From Verrucomicrobia bacterium UBA7008 (GTDB taxonomy: Bacteria; Verrucomicrobiota; Kiritimatiellia; RFP12; UBA1067), in contig DJXI01000029.1 of the NCBI GenBank assembly GCA_002449695.1, positions 29,521 through 93,520 of the forward strand: DNA of 64,000 nucleotides, in the 5' to 3' direction. Below, piece by piece: positions 18,408 through 28,929 of the stretch. A program made the translations under genes and the position numbers. Below the pieces are notes generated by a model that saw only the letters and a program-made list of their open reading frames with translations, was not told the origin of the DNA and did no database searches. How positions within the stretch are numbered: the stretch's first letter is position 1; each line of letters begins with the position of its first letter.

Positions 18408-20873
18408 TCATTCCTCATTCCCCATTCTGCATTCCACTTTGTGGCGGGTGCCTGGGGGCGCTTTTTTGCAGGGGATGATGTTGCCTGTCAGCTTCACGCC
18501 GTCAAGCCACAGCTCCTTCACGCCCTTCTGGACGCCATCGGGATTTTCGATCGCGATTTCAAATTCCGCGCCTCGCCACTTCCTCGTCACGGTGAAGCCC
18601 GTGCAATCTTTGGGTATACAAGGATCTATGACAAGGCCGTCGAATTCCGGACGGATGCCGAGGATGAACTGCGTCACCGCATACCAGTTCCAGGCGGCCG
18701 TCCCCGTCAGCCACGAATTTTTCGCCTCGCCCGGACGCGCGGCGTCGCGCCCCGCTATCATCTGCGAATAGACGTATGGCTCGACCTTGTGGAGTTGCGA
18801 ATGCTCCTCCGTCCAGGCCGGGCATATTTTCGTGTAGTGGCGCCAGGCGTCGTCGCCGCGTCCGGCGAGCGTTTCTGCGATCACCACCCACGGATTGTTG
18901 TGGCAGAATATGCCGGCGTTCTCCTTGTAGCCGGGCGGATAGGAGGAAATCTCGCCGTATTCCACGACATAGCGCGAGAAAGGCGGCGCGTTCAGGACGA
19001 TGCCGTATTCGCATTCGAGATGGCGCTTGACGGCGTCGAGCGCCTTTCCCGGCATACCCTTTTCCTTGCCGATCTGCGACATGGCGCACCAGCCCTGCGA
19101 CTCGATGAAAATCTTGCCTTCGTCGCATTCCGCCGCGCCCACCTTGCGCCCGAAATAATCGTACGCGCGCAAATACCATTCGCCGTCCCAGCCGTGCTTT
19201 TCGACGGCCTCGCGCATTTTCGCGACGGCGGCCTCCGCGCGTTTCGCCTCGTCCGTCTCGCCGATGCGGCGGCAGAGCGCGGCGTAGTCGCTGCCCGTCC
19301 AGCAAAAGAGGCCTGCGATCATGAGCGACTCTGCCTTGGAATCCTCCGTCTTGTTTTCGGTGGTCTGGAACGACTCGTTGGGATCCGTGGAAAAGCAGTT
19401 CAAATTGAGGCAGTCGTTCCAGTCGGCGCGTCCGATTAGCGGCAGGCCGTGGGGGCCGAGATTTCGCAGCACGTGGTCGAAGCTGACGCGCAGATGCGCG
19501 AAGAGCGAAGTTTCGCTGCCCTGGCGGTTGTCGAACGGCACCGGTTCTGCGAGGATCTGGAAATCGCCCGTCTCCTTGATATACTGTGCAACGCCGAAAA
19601 TCAGCCAGAGCGGGTCGTCGTTGAAGCCGCCGCCGATGTCGTTGTTGCCGCGCTTTGTCAGCGGCTGGTACTGGTGGTAGCAGCCGCCGTCGGGGAACTG
19701 CGTGGCGGCGATGTCCAAGATGCGTTCGCGCGCCCTTTCCGGTATCTGGTGGACGAAGCCGGCCAAATCCTGGTTGGAATCCCTGAAGCCCATGCCGCGC
19801 CCGATGCCCGATTCGAAGAAGGACGCGGAGCGCGACATGTTGAAAGTCACCATGCACTGATACTGGTTCCAGATGTTCACCATGCGGTCGAGCCGCGCGT
19901 CGGAGGAGCGCACGGCGAAGCGCGAAAGCAAATCGTCCCAGCGCTTGTCGAGCGCGGCGAGCGCCGCTTCCACCTTGGCGGGCGTGTCGAAGCGCGAAAG
20001 CAACTCCAGCGCGGGGCGCTTGTTGACGACGCCAGGCGATTGCCATTTGTCGCCGGACGCAAGTTCGACATAGCCGAGCACGAAGACGAATTCCTTGCTT
20101 TCGCCCGGGGCGAGCGCGACTTCGAGCGCGTGCGACGCGACCGGGCTCCAGCCGTGCGCGACGGAATTGCGCGCCTTCCCCTCAGCGACGACCTGCGGCG
20201 CGTCGAAACCGTTGTATGCGCCGAGGAACTCGTCGCGGCTTGTGTCGAAGCCCGCGAGCGGCACATTGACGCCGTAGAACGCATAGTGGTCGCGGCGTTC
20301 GCGGAATTCGGTCTTGTGGTAGATGACGCTTCCTTCCACTTCGACTTCGCCGGTCGAAAGATTGCGCTGGAAATTCTCCATGTCCGTCGCGGCGTTCCAG
20401 AGGCACCACTCGACGAACGAAAACACCTTGAGGCGTTTCGGCGAATCGGAGAGATTGCGCAGCGTCAGCGCATGTATCTCGGCGTTCTCGCCAAGCGGCA
20501 CGAACATCAGCAGCGACGCCTCCACGCCATTTTTCACGCCCGTGATGCGCGTCCGCCCCAGCCCGTGACGGCATTCGTAGCGGTCGAGCGGCGTCTTGCA
20601 GGGTTTCCAGCCGGGGTTCCACACCGTCCCGCCGTCGTTTATGTAGAAATAGCGGCCGCCTGAATCCATGGGGACGCCGTTGTAGCGGTAGCGCGTAATG
20701 CGGCGGAATTTCGCGTCGCGGCAGAATGCGTATCCGCCGGCAGTGTTGGAGACGAGGCCGAAAAAGCCGTCTTGGCCGAGATAGTTGATCCACGGCCACG
20801 GCGTCATTGGATCGGTTATGACGTATTCGCGCGCGGCGTCGTCGAAATAGCCGTATTTTTTCTGTGAGTTCAT
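18408..20873 (-). CDS. Cellobiose phosphorylase, GH94
   Basis: An 821-residue protein that matches cellobiose phosphorylases along its whole length (start [53 protein letters not shown], and GRADWND with the candidate catalytic acid Asp487). It splits cytoplasmic cellobiose with phosphate into glucose-1-phosphate and glucose, saving ATP. No signal peptide is present, as expected. Its ATG overlaps the stop of the GPH permease gene (ATGA), so import and phosphorolysis are coupled. The last codons and the stop lie in a degenerate 7-nt tandem repeat (18410-18437), which may have replaced the original C-terminus. Confidence 0.93.
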   Translation of the reverse strand: MNSQKKYGYFDDAAREYVITDPMTPWPWINYLGQDGFFGLVSNTAGGYAFCRDAKFRRITRYRYNGVPMDSGGRYFYINDGGTVWNPGWKPCKTPLDRYECRHGLGRTRITGVKNGVEASLLMFVPLGENAEIHALTLRNLSDSPKRLKVFSFVEWCLWNAATDMENFQRNLSTGEVEVEGSVIYHKTEFRERRDHYAFYGVNVPLAGFDTSRDEFLGAYNGFDAPQVVAEGKARNSVAHGWSPVASHALEVALAPGESKEFVFVLGYVELASGDKWQSPGVVNKRPALELLSRFDTPAKVEAALAALDKRWDDLLSRFAVRSSDARLDRMVNIWNQYQCMVTFNMSRSASFFESGIGRGMGFRDSNQDLAGFVHQIPERARERILDIAATQFPDGGCYHQYQPLTKRGNNDIGGGFNDDPLWLIFGVAQYIKETGDFQILAEPVPFDNRQGSETSLFAHLRVSFDHVLRNLGPHGLPLIGRADWNDCLNLNCFSTDPNESFQTTENKTEDSKAESLMIAGLFCWTGSDYAALCRRIGETDEAKRAEAAVAKMREAVEKHGWDGEWYLRAYDYFGRKVGAAECDEGKIFIESQGWCAMSQIGKEKGMPGKALDAVKRHLECEYGIVLNAPPFSRYVVEYGEISSYPPGYKENAGIFCHNNPWVVIAETLAGRGDDAWRHYTKICPAWTEEHSQLHKVEPYVYSQMIAGRDAARPGEAKNSWLTGTAAWNWYAVTQFILGIRPEFDGLVIDPCIPKDCTGFTVTRKWRGAEFEIAIENPDGVQKGVKELWLDGVKLTGNIIPCKKAPPGTRHKVECRMGNEE
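18410..18437. repeat. Degenerate heptamer tandem repeat at GH94 3' end
   Basis: Four successive 7-nt units of the form ATTCnnC run from 18410 to 18437. They encode the C-terminal residues of the GH94 protein, and the stop codon (18408-18410) abuts them. Other heptamer arrays of a different unit lie at 22208, 28889 and 47796. Confidence 0.6.
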
Positions 20874-22201
20874 TTGCCGGTTCTCCTCTTTGAAAGGTCG
20901 GACGAGATTTGTTCCATTTTTTCAGTCGTTATCGGATAGAACGCCATTATCGCCGCGGTGCCGACGGCGATCAAGCCGGGCAACCAGCTCATCAGCATCT
21001 TGATGCCGGGGATCGCGCCGGCGATAGACTCCTTGTCGCTGCCGTCATACCCGTAGCGCGCGAGGACGGCGCCGATCAATGCGCCGGCGATGCCGCCGCC
21101 CGATTTCATGGCGAACGACGCCGCCGAATACACGAGGCCTGTCGCGCGGCGGGAGTTGCGCCACTCCGAATAGTCTGCGACGTCCCCAAGCATAGCGAAA
21201 CAGAGAGTCGGAAATATCGCCGCGAAAAATTCCGACACCGTGCCCAGCGCGAATATCCCTGCCGTCGCGTCCGGGCCGCAGAACCATATGAGCGCGTTGA
21301 CGGTGCCGGAAGCCAGCAGCGCGGCGATGAAAAGGTTTTTCTTGCCCAGCCTGCGCGCGAGCGGCGCGGTGGCGGCGGCGCCCGCCACCGATGCGATCAT
21401 CAGCGCCGTCATGTAGCCGCCCGCCAAAAGTTCGCGGTGCACGTAGTGCGTGAAATACACGACCGTCACACCCTGTTTCACGGAGTTGTAGACGTTGTAG
21501 GAGAGCGAGACGGCCAGGAGCACCAGCCACGGGGCGTTGCGCAGCAGCAAGTCGCCAAAGTCCCGGCGCAAGTCGTTTTTCTGCGAAGGCGGCGGCTCCA
21601 CCCTCTCGCGCGTCCCGAAAAACGTCACCGGCAATATAAGCGCCATCACCGCCGAAAGCATGTAGATGGGAGCCGTGTACGAGCCGGTCCAATCCTTCAA
21701 GGCGAGAAGCAGCCCCTGCACGAGCATTCCGCCGGCGAACGCGCCCGCCATCCTCCAGCCGCCGATGGAAGTGCGTTCGCGCTCGTCAGGCGTCATCACG
21801 GAAAGCAACGCGCCGTAGGGAATGTTCATTGCCGTGTAGACGAGCGTGAAAAGGATGTATGTCACATAGGCGTATGCAAGCCTCCCGGTCGGCCCCAGCC
21901 CCGCCGGACACGTGAACGTCATGCAAAGCGTGGCGGCCAGCGGCAGCGCCGTCCACAATATCCAGGGGCGGAATCTCCCCCAGCGAGTGCGCGTGCGGTC
22001 TGCGGCGACGCCGATCGCGATATCCGAAATGCCGTCGCCGACGCGCGCGACGAGCATCAGCGTGCCGACGGCGGCTGGGTTGAGGCCGAACACGTCGGTA
22101 TATACGATGAACAGGAACGATGCCACGCCGCGCCAAGCTATGTTGGATGCGGCGTCCCCCAGGGCGTATGCGATTTTCTCGCGTATAGATACGTGTGCCA
22201 T
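20870..22201 (-). CDS. GPH-family (MFS) glycoside/cation symporter
   Basis: A 443-residue transporter with about 12 membrane helices. The N-terminal ALGDAASN and the loop [15 protein letters not shown] are hallmarks of the glycoside-pentoside-hexuronide symporters (MelB/XynP/LacS type). It probably imports a short oligosaccharide with Na+ or H+ at the inner membrane. It is directly followed by GH94 with an ATGA overlap, so cellobiose or a cello-oligosaccharide is the best-supported cargo. The 105-nt leader carries a heptamer repeat and no clear Shine-Dalgarno sequence. Confidence 0.9.
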   Translation of the reverse strand: MAHVSIREKIAYALGDAASNIAWRGVASFLFIVYTDVFGLNPAAVGTLMLVARVGDGISDIAIGVAADRTRTRWGRFRPWILWTALPLAATLCMTFTCPAGLGPTGRLAYAYVTYILFTLVYTAMNIPYGALLSVMTPDERERTSIGGWRMAGAFAGGMLVQGLLLALKDWTGSYTAPIYMLSAVMALILPVTFFGTRERVEPPPSQKNDLRRDFGDLLLRNAPWLVLLAVSLSYNVYNSVKQGVTVVYFTHYVHRELLAGGYMTALMIASVAGAAATAPLARRLGKKNLFIAALLASGTVNALIWFCGPDATAGIFALGTVSEFFAAIFPTLCFAMLGDVADYSEWRNSRRATGLVYSAASFAMKSGGGIAGALIGAVLARYGYDGSDKESIAGAIPGIKMLMSWLPGLIAVGTAAIMAFYPITTEKMEQISSDLSKRRTGK

Positions 22202-22207
22202 TTTTTT

Positions 22208-22237
22208 AGTTTGCAGTTTGAAGTTTTCAGTTTGCAG
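22208..22237. repeat. Heptamer tandem repeat in the permease leader
   Basis: Four 7-nt units of consensus AGTTTKM run through 22208-22235, six bases upstream of the permease ATG, in the place where a ribosome-binding site would normally be. On the minus strand an AT-rich block (near 22248-22256) beyond the repeat resembles a -10 box. The rest of the 22202-22306 gap shows no gene. Confidence 0.6.
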
Positions 22238-22306
22238 CTATGGCTCCAGCTAAGAAATATAATTGAAAGATAATCAAACAACAGAAACCAACTACTGCAA
22301 ACTCTC

Positions 22307-25300
22307 TCAAAATCTCACTCTCCATGCGCACTTGCCGTTTCGCGGACGGACGCCGTGCGGGATCGTTATCTCGAAAACGCGGCCGCGCGCCACGTCGCTC
22401 GCTGACGCGCCCATGTGACTGCGCCAGTCGCCGGTGCGCTCCTCGATGCGAACGACGGCGTTCGCCGGCAGTTCGTAGCGTATGGCGCCGTTGACCGCCA
22501 CGATCCCCTTCCCTTCGCGCCGCCATGAGGCGTTGGACTGCGCGATCGATTGTTCGACGGTGGTCACGACCCGCAAGCCGTTCGTCGACGTCACGCCCGA
22601 TACCGCGACGTCGATGCCTTCCGGCGAAAACCGCCACTCCGTCGTCGCCTGCAATCCTGCACGATTCAGCCGGAATCTTACGGTGTCGCCGTCCGCCTCG
22701 CATTCGTCGGCGCGGTTGCGGCTGTCCCAATCCACCGTCGCGACATCGTAAGAAGTGGTGCCTGGAACGTGCCGCCAGTTCCAGAGCGGGAATATGTCGC
22801 GGTATTCGTCGCCTGTCACATAGGAAAACAGCGCACCGTCCGCGAAATGGGCGCCGAGCAGGTTGTCCTCGTTCACGCGTTCGGTGCCGCGTATCTTCGA
22901 AGTCTCGCACTTGACGGACGCCATCCAGCCTTGCGCACGGTAGACGCCATACGCGCTCGACGCAAACCAATGCAGGCCCGTCGGCACATTGTCGGCATCC
23001 ACGCCGAGGCGCTGCGCCGCCACGAGGACGCCCGCGCCCTTGATGCGAGCGGCGCCCTTGTTCAACTGGCGGCCTATGGCTGCGACGTCCATCGCCCCCT
23101 TCCAGACCGTCGGCGCGAAACCCCTGCGCACGAGATTCGCGAGCAGTTCGCGCTTCTGCGCGGGGAACTCCAGTTCCGTCCCGTCGAAAAACGCCGCGAG
23201 GCGCGGAACCGTGAGGATATACGAAAGCCCGTAGTTGCCGAACTGCGCCTGGTTGCCGTGCTGGTGGAAACTCCAGTCGCTCTGAATGCCCTCTTCCGTG
23301 CCGCTGACGTGTATCTCGCCCAAAATCGCTTCGCGGGCCGCCTTGACGCCTTGCATGTTCCCTTCCAGCAGCGAACGCATCAGAACGCATTCCGCCATCC
23401 AAATCCTGTTCTGCCCCGTCAAGCCGATTTCGCTTTCGTGCATCAACGAAACGATCAAACGCTTCTCCTCGTCCGTTATGTCGTCGCCCATCAAAATCCC
23501 GGCGCGCCCCAGCTCCAGAGGAACGCCTATCTGATTCCACCACCAGTTCTTGTTGCGGTAGCCTTTCGCCGCCCAATGCCGCAACGCGCGCCCAAACGCC
23601 TCTACGAGTTCCGGCGTGTGGACGCCGCGCGCCAGCGCGACCAGGCGCCTGGCATGTTCCGCCGCACCCCACGAGCTCGCGGACGAACTGCCATACGGCA
23701 CGTCTTCCCATGTGCCGTCGCCGCGCAGAGTCGCCGCAAGCCGCGCAGCCGTCGCTTCGACCGGAGAGGCAAGGCTTTCGCGCACCATCGCCACAGTCGA
23801 ATCCCCAGACGGCGCATCTATCCCAGGAACGCTCCCATGCGCAGGCTTCGCGCATGTCTCGCGCAAAACACGCGCCGCATTTGCGTGGACGCCCTCTACA
23901 GCGTCCAGGTTGAAATCAACGTCCATGTCGAGCGCACGCAAAACAGCATCCGCGAACACCCCGTCCGCCCACGCGAACCAAGAGCGGGTGAAGTCCGATG
24001 GATCCGAAGAACGGTGCGATTCGTGCATCGCGCCGGTGCCGCCGGACGTTTCGCGCAGCTGGACGATGCACCGCGCCACCTCCTCGCGATTCGTCGAAGT
24101 CAGCGCGCGCATGGCGACGGCGAGCGGCCAGATGCGGTCGCGCCCGGTGTGCGGGCTACCCACGCCTTCACCCGCCCCGCCGCGAAAGAACCACGGATTC
24201 GCGTCGGAAAGCGCCAAGCGGCGCGTCGCCGCGCAAACATCCGCGTCGAACGCGGAAGCGTCGCAAAGATACGGCAGCGACAGGAGCGATGGCACGTTAG
24301 CGTCGTCCATGAAAATCCGGCCGCCGTAGCCGTCGATTTCGTATGCGTATACCTTGCCGAACTGCGGATGCTCGAAAATCGCCGAATCCGCCACGGCGCG
24401 GGCGATCTCCGCCGAAAGTTTTTCGCATTCGGCGGCGAGCGCGGCATCGCCGTTCGTTTCCCGCAGGACGGTTGCGGTTTTGGCCAGCACGTCGGACGCG
24501 AATATGTTTGCCGGCACATTGAACGGCAAGATGCAGGCGTCGTCCGACGCGCGGAACGCACTGGCGACCATTCCGTTCGGCTTGAACGGCGCGAGCATCC
24601 CGCCCGCGAGCGTTCCGTAGGGCGTCCAGGTCCGGCGCTTGAAAGAATAGCGGGATTTGCGCTGCTCCGCGCGCATCGTCGAAAGAACCGTGCGCACGCA
24701 TTCGGCGTAATCCTCGCCGAACGCAGAAGCGTCGCCAGTCGCTTTCCAATAGCCGTGCGCGAGGCGCAGCGGATAGCACAGCGAATCGAGTTCCCATTTC
24801 CGCTCGTGCAGGCCGCGCTTCATTTCCGTCATGTCATTCGCCCACGCCGGCCCGGTCTCGCCGTCGTCGAGAAATGCATTGGCGTACGGATCGAGGCGGA
24901 TGCAGTCGAACGCGCGGTTCAGGACGCCGCGCAGAATCCGGCGCATCGGCGCGCTTTCCTTGGCAAGCGGAAGATACGGCCAAACCTGCGCACACGAATC
25001 GCGAAGCCACATCGCGGGAATGTCGCCAGTGATCACGAACGAATCGTCCTTGCCGTTTTTCCTCCTGTAGCGCACCGTGCGCTCGATCGTGTCGAGGTAC
25101 GAAGAGACGAACATTTTTGCGAGCCGCCTGTCGCCGATTCGCGCGGCGGCGCATTCGGCGAAGCGTTTCGCGTCGTTCTTCGCCACGCCAAGCACGCCGC
25201 CGGACGGTTCGTCAAGTCGTTCGCGCAGCGCGGCGAAATCTACGTCCTGAACCGCTGCCCCCGCCTCCGCCGCGAGAACGGCCGCCGCGCCTGCCGCCTG

Positions 25301-28300
25301 GCCGAGCGCAAAGAAAACCGGCTCCATCCTGATCGAACCGTATGCGATGTGCGTGGCGGAGATGCAGACTGGAACGAGCAGATTGGCGCATTTGCCGCGC
25401 TTTGGGACGATCGCGCCATAGTCGATCGGATACGGCCCCTTCACGCCGGCCTTGTCCTGCACATCCCCTTCGTTGCGCACAAAACCGTCGCCGCCCACAT
25501 AGCGCCTGACGTGGTGCGAATCCATCGTGTACGCGGCGAAGGCGACAGGGCGCGGCGCGACGGCCTCGCCGCGGCAGTTGCGCTCGGTCATGACATAATC
25601 GCCGATCATGCGGCGCGCTTCGCGGACATACAGCTGGGCAGGCCAGCCGCCGTTTTCCGCAAACTCGTCGCGGCACAGCCCCCATTTCGAGACTTCGGCG
25701 CGGACGTATTCCGGGACGCGCGGATGGTTCGCGAGCGTCCACAACGCGCTGCGCTGCCATTTTTCGTGCGCGGCGGCGATTTTGGCGCGCTCGGCGTACG
25801 ACGCCTCCGCCCAGCGGCGGCTGCCGCCGATGAAATCCATCGAAACGCCCGTGCGGTTGTTCGTGTCGGTTTTCCTGTTCGGCATCGGCGAGTTGTTCCA
25901 GGGCTGGTGGCGCCAATGTTCGACCGTATCTTCCGGCATCCGTTCGATGTTGCGCAGCAGAAGCTCCATTTCGATTTCGTCGTAGCCTTCCGGCTTCTCG
26001 AACGGAATGCGGTTTTCCGGATCGTCGGTCAGGCACAGGCGGTAGCAGTACGCCTGGACGCGATCGTCGGAGGCGCCGTCAGGCCGCGCGTCGTCCTGCG
26101 GTTCGACGCCCGGCAGCAGGCCGCTCGCCGCATCGCCCGCGACCTTGTAGGCGCTTACCCCATCCAGCATCTGGTGGTGCACGGCCTTGCCGCGCTGGAT
26201 ACCGTTTAGCGTCTCGCCGTATTCAGAATTCGCCTCGCGGCCAATGCGGTACGAGACGCCCGAGGCCGCCATCAAATCGCCTTCGTATGTCGCGTCAATG
26301 AAGACCGACGCTCGCCAGACGCGTCCATCGAGCGTGCGCACCGCGTCGATCCGGCTGCCAGTTTTCACGATGCCGCCTTTGCCGCGATCTAGAACCGCGC
26401 CGCGCTCTATGCGCAATCCTTCGTCGCGTTCCCAATTCTCCAGGACTTTCAGCGCGGCGCTTGGTTCGAACGTCCACATCGTCTCGCCGTCCAGAGAACC
26501 GGCGGTCTGGCCGTTGGGGCGGTAATCTTCGCGCTTCTGCCGCGTCCACGCGGTCGGGTCGTCATAGTGCGTCTTGATGTCGGCGTAGAACTTCCTCGCC
26601 AGTCCCCCGAACGCGGACTTGTCGCCGATGTCGGTCTGTCCGAGCCCGCTTGTCGTCATTCCGCCGATGCGCTGGGTCGCTTCGAGGACGACGGTCCTCG
26701 CGCCGTCGCGCGTCGCCTGCACCGCCGCCGCGATACCCGCGCTGCTGCCGCCGACGACAACGACGTCGAACGGCTTGTCGGACATTTCGAAAACGAGTTC
26801 GCCGCCGCGCACGACGTCCCAGTGGGAAATCGACGAAAGCGCTATCCTGCGGCCGTTCAGCGCGGCGGATTTCACGTATTTGTTTTCGCGGGAAAGGTTT
26901 TTCGCGGTGATCGTGAAACGAGCGTCCTTCAGCTTGACGATCGTTTTCGGGAACTGCGGCGCGCCCAGGACGTATTCGCACGAAATCGGCTCGAACGGAT
27001 AGAACCCCATCGCAGAAAATATGTACCAGGCGCTCATCTGCCCGCAATCGTCGTTGCCGCACAGCCCGTCGGGTTTCGGCTGGTAGAAGCGGTCGAATAT
27101 CTCGCGCACGATTTCCGCCGTCCTTTCCGGGCGCCCCCAGAGCGTGAAGAGATACGGCACATGGTGGCCTGGCTCGTTGCCGTGCGCATATTCGCCGATC
27201 AGCCCGGTGACATCGAGGAGGCTGCCGTTGGGGGAGCGGGAGGCGTCGAAATGCTCTTCCAGTTTTGCGAGCGCGGCGGCTTTCCCGCCGAACGCGGCGG
27301 CGAGGCCGTCGGGATCCTGCTGCACGTGCCACGCATACTGGTTCGCGCTCGCTTCGCTGATGTCGCGTTCTTCGCCGTAGCCGTAGAGCGCGGAAGGATC
27401 GAACGGCTCGCGCCATGTGCCGTCCGATTTGCGTCCGCGCACGCTTTTCGTCGCCGGGTCGAAGACGTTTTTCCATGCTTCGGCGCGCCGCGAGAAGAAT
27501 TCCGCCAAGTCGCCGCGCTCCAGGCTCCTGGCGAGGCGAGCCGCGCACCAATCGTCGTACGCGCCCTCGATCGTCCTGCTGACGCCTTCCTCCGGCTCCA
27601 GGTCGAACGGATACCATCCAAACTTGTCAAGCGCCTGCCAATTTTCTTTCGGCTTGCCCGGATGGTTTTCGCGGAGCGTGGCGCATATCGCCTCCAGCAC
27701 TTCCTCCGCGAAAAGCGACGTGAGGTTTTTGTTCACCGCCTCGACCAGGACCGGCACGGCGTGGTTGGCGATCATGCAGTGCGTATCGCGCCCCATGAGC
27801 GGCCAGACGGGCAAGTAGCCGGCCGCCTTGCGGTGCGCCAACATCGAACGCGCGAAATCGTCGACCAGTTCCGGCGCGACAATCGTGTAAAGCGGATGCG
27901 CCGCGCGATACGTATCCCAGAGCGACAGCGTTGAAAAATAGCGGCGTCCCTTTTCGACGCGGGCAATCTTCCCGTCCGCGCCGCGGTAGCGTCCGTCGAT
28001 GTCGGTTATGTCGTTCGGCTGCCAGAAGAGATGGTAGAGCGCGGTGTACAGATTCGTGGTGGCGGCGGCGTCTGCGCCGGGGATTTCGATGCGCGAAAGA
28101 TACTCGTTCCAGGCGGCGCGCGCGGCGGCGGCAACTTTCTCGAACGACCTGCCGCGCACTTCGGCGAGGTTGCGCCGCGCACCATCCTCGTCCGTGGTCG
28201 AAAGCGCGACGCGCAGCGTCACCGTGCGCGTTTTGCCGAAATCGAGGGCGAAACGGCGGCCCTCGCCGACGATCTTGAACTCAGCATCCGTTTCGAGCGC

Positions 28301-28918
28301 GAAGTTCCATCGGCGTTCCGTCCAAGAGCGTGTTTGCGCCCAGCCGGAAATGGCGCGAGGGCCTTGTGACGTCCAGCCAGAATCGAGGACGTGTTCATCC
28401 ATTTTTTCCCAGACAAGCCCCCACTGCATGTCGACGGCCACATGCGCCGCGACGCCTTCGGGATACGTGAAACGCCAAACCGCCGCGCGCTGCGAAACGG
28501 TCGCCTCGCAGCGAATTCCGCCACGAAGCGTCACCGCATAATACCCCGGCGAGGCGACTTCGCTCTGTTTGTCGAACGGCACGGCGGCGCGCGGCGGCAC
28601 TTCATCGTCCGCGCCGGCGTAGGGGAGCAAGAGTAAGTCGCCTAGTTCCGGCACGCCGGTTCCGTTCAGGTGATCTTGCGAGAAGCCAAAGAGTTTGGTA
28701 TCGCCGTTGCGGTAGCCGCTGGCGCAGTCCCAGCTTTCGGTACCGGTGTCTGGCCCGGGCTGCACCATGCCGAACGGATATGCCGCCGCGACGGTGGTAT
28801 GCCCCGCACCGTCCGTGCCGATGCGCGGATCTACGAAGCGTGCGAAATCTCCGGCGGCGACGGTCGCCGCCGCCAGCACGGCCATTGCGAAAGTTGAAAG
28901 TTGCAGCATTTTTGTCAT
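22307..28918 (-). CDS. Secreted four-domain megaenzyme: GH92 + FAD oxidoreductase + GH125 + PL8
   Basis: One uninterrupted frame of 2203 residues behind a single signal peptide (1 to about 22). Domain 1 (about 23-712) is a GH92 alpha-mannosidase (FVDPRIGTDGAGHT, STLSLWDTYRAAHPL, GNDDCGQMSAWYIFS). Domain 2 (about 716-1235) is an FAD-dependent oxidoreductase of the FAD_oxidored group (FDVVVVGGSSAGIAAAV, C-terminal SIRMEPVFFALGQAAG). Domain 3 (about 1245-1665) is a GH125 exo-alpha-1,6-mannosidase (TGDIPAMWLRDS, RKWELDSLCYPLRLA). Domain 4 (about 1690-2203) is a PL8 lyase with Asn1837, His1887, Tyr1896 and Arg1950, spaced 50, 9 and 54 residues apart as in hyaluronate and chondroitin lyases. The junctions are tight, with almost no linkers. 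The ATG at 28916-28918, just after the GH5 stop, is chosen because it gives the signal peptide. A genuine fusion is most likely; a misassembly cannot be excluded. Confidence 0.85.
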   Translation of the reverse strand: MTKMLQLSTFAMAVLAAATVAAGDFARFVDPRIGTDGAGHTTVAAAYPFGMVQPGPDTGTESWDCASGYRNGDTKLFGFSQDHLNGTGVPELGDLLLLPYAGADDEVPPRAAVPFDKQSEVASPGYYAVTLRGGIRCEATVSQRAAVWRFTYPEGVAAHVAVDMQWGLVWEKMDEHVLDSGWTSQGPRAISGWAQTRSWTERRWNFALETDAEFKIVGEGRRFALDFGKTRTVTLRVALSTTDEDGARRNLAEVRGRSFEKVAAAARAAWNEYLSRIEIPGADAAATTNLYTALYHLFWQPNDITDIDGRYRGADGKIARVEKGRRYFSTLSLWDTYRAAHPLYTIVAPELVDDFARSMLAHRKAAGYLPVWPLMGRDTHCMIANHAVPVLVEAVNKNLTSLFAEEVLEAICATLRENHPGKPKENWQALDKFGWYPFDLEPEEGVSRTIEGAYDDWCAARLARSLERGDLAEFFSRRAEAWKNVFDPATKSVRGRKSDGTWREPFDPSALYGYGEERDISEASANQYAWHVQQDPDGLAAAFGGKAAALAKLEEHFDASRSPNGSLLDVTGLIGEYAHGNEPGHHVPYLFTLWGRPERTAEIVREIFDRFYQPKPDGLCGNDDCGQMSAWYIFSAMGFYPFEPISCEYVLGAPQFPKTIVKLKDARFTITAKNLSRENKYVKSAALNGRRIALSSISHWDVVRGGELVFEMSDKPFDVVVVGGSSAGIAAAVQATRDGARTVVLEATQRIGGMTTSGLGQTDIGDKSAFGGLARKFYADIKTHYDDPTAWTRQKREDYRPNGQTAGSLDGETMWTFEPSAALKVLENWERDEGLRIERGAVLDRGKGGIVKTGSRIDAVRTLDGRVWRASVFIDATYEGDLMAASGVSYRIGREANSEYGETLNGIQRGKAVHHQMLDGVSAYKVAGDAASGLLPGVEPQDDARPDGASDDRVQAYCYRLCLTDDPENRIPFEKPEGYDEIEMELLLRNIERMPEDTVEHWRHQPWNNSPMPNRKTDTNNRTGVSMDFIGGSRRWAEASYAERAKIAAAHEKWQRSALWTLANHPRVPEYVRAEVSKWGLCRDEFAENGGWPAQLYVREARRMIGDYVMTERNCRGEAVAPRPVAFAAYTMDSHHVRRYVGGDGFVRNEGDVQDKAGVKGPYPIDYGAIVPKRGKCANLLVPVCISATHIAYGSIRMEPVFFALGQAAGAAAVLAAEAGAAVQDVDFAALRERLDEPSGGVLGVAKNDAKRFAECAAARIGDRRLAKMFVSSYLDTIERTVRYRRKNGKDDSFVITGDIPAMWLRDSCAQVWPYLPLAKESAPMRRILRGVLNRAFDCIRLDPYANAFLDDGETGPAWANDMTEMKRGLHERKWELDSLCYPLRLAHGYWKATGDASAFGEDYAECVRTVLSTMRAEQRKSRYSFKRRTWTPYGTLAGGMLAPFKPNGMVASAFRASDDACILPFNVPANIFASDVLAKTATVLRETNGDAALAAECEKLSAEIARAVADSAIFEHPQFGKVYAYEIDGYGGRIFMDDANVPSLLSLPYLCDASAFDADVCAATRRLALSDANPWFFRGGAGEGVGSPHTGRDRIWPLAVAMRALTSTNREEVARCIVQLRETSGGTGAMHESHRSSDPSDFTRSWFAWADGVFADAVLRALDMDVDFNLDAVEGVHANAARVLRETCAKPAHGSVPGIDAPSGDSTVAMVRESLASPVEATAARLAATLRGDGTWEDVPYGSSSASSWGAAEHARRLVALARGVHTPELVEAFGRALRHWAAKGYRNKNWWWNQIGVPLELGRAGILMGDDITDEEKRLIVSLMHESEIGLTGQNRIWMAECVLMRSLLEGNMQGVKAAREAILGEIHVSGTEEGIQSDWSFHQHGNQAQFGNYGLSYILTVPRLAAFFDGTELEFPAQKRELLANLVRRGFAPTVWKGAMDVAAIGRQLNKGAARIKGAGVLVAAQRLGVDADNVPTGLHWFASSAYGVYRAQGWMASVKCETSKIRGTERVNEDNLLGAHFADGALFSYVTGDEYRDIFPLWNWRHVPGTTSYDVATVDWDSRNRADECEADGDTVRFRLNRAGLQATTEWRFSPEGIDVAVSGVTSTNGLRVVTTVEQSIAQSNASWRREGKGIVAVNGAIRYELPANAVVRIEERTGDWRSHMGASASDVARGRVFEITIPHGVRPRNGKCAWRVRF
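28889..28906. repeat. Heptamer repeat inside a signal-peptide coding region
   Basis: Two full 7-nt units AAAGTTG plus flanking partial copies (on the plus strand) encode part of the signal peptide of the megaenzyme (residues LQLSTF). The unit resembles those at 22208 and 47796. Confidence 0.4.
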
Positions 28919-28929
28919 TACTGCTCTCG

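Noticed and set aside
22550-26209. Plus-strand frame of about 1200 codons opposite the megaenzyme
   Set aside because: Arg/His/Ala-rich shadow with no recognisable fold. The antisense frame stays open because of codon bias on the coding strand.
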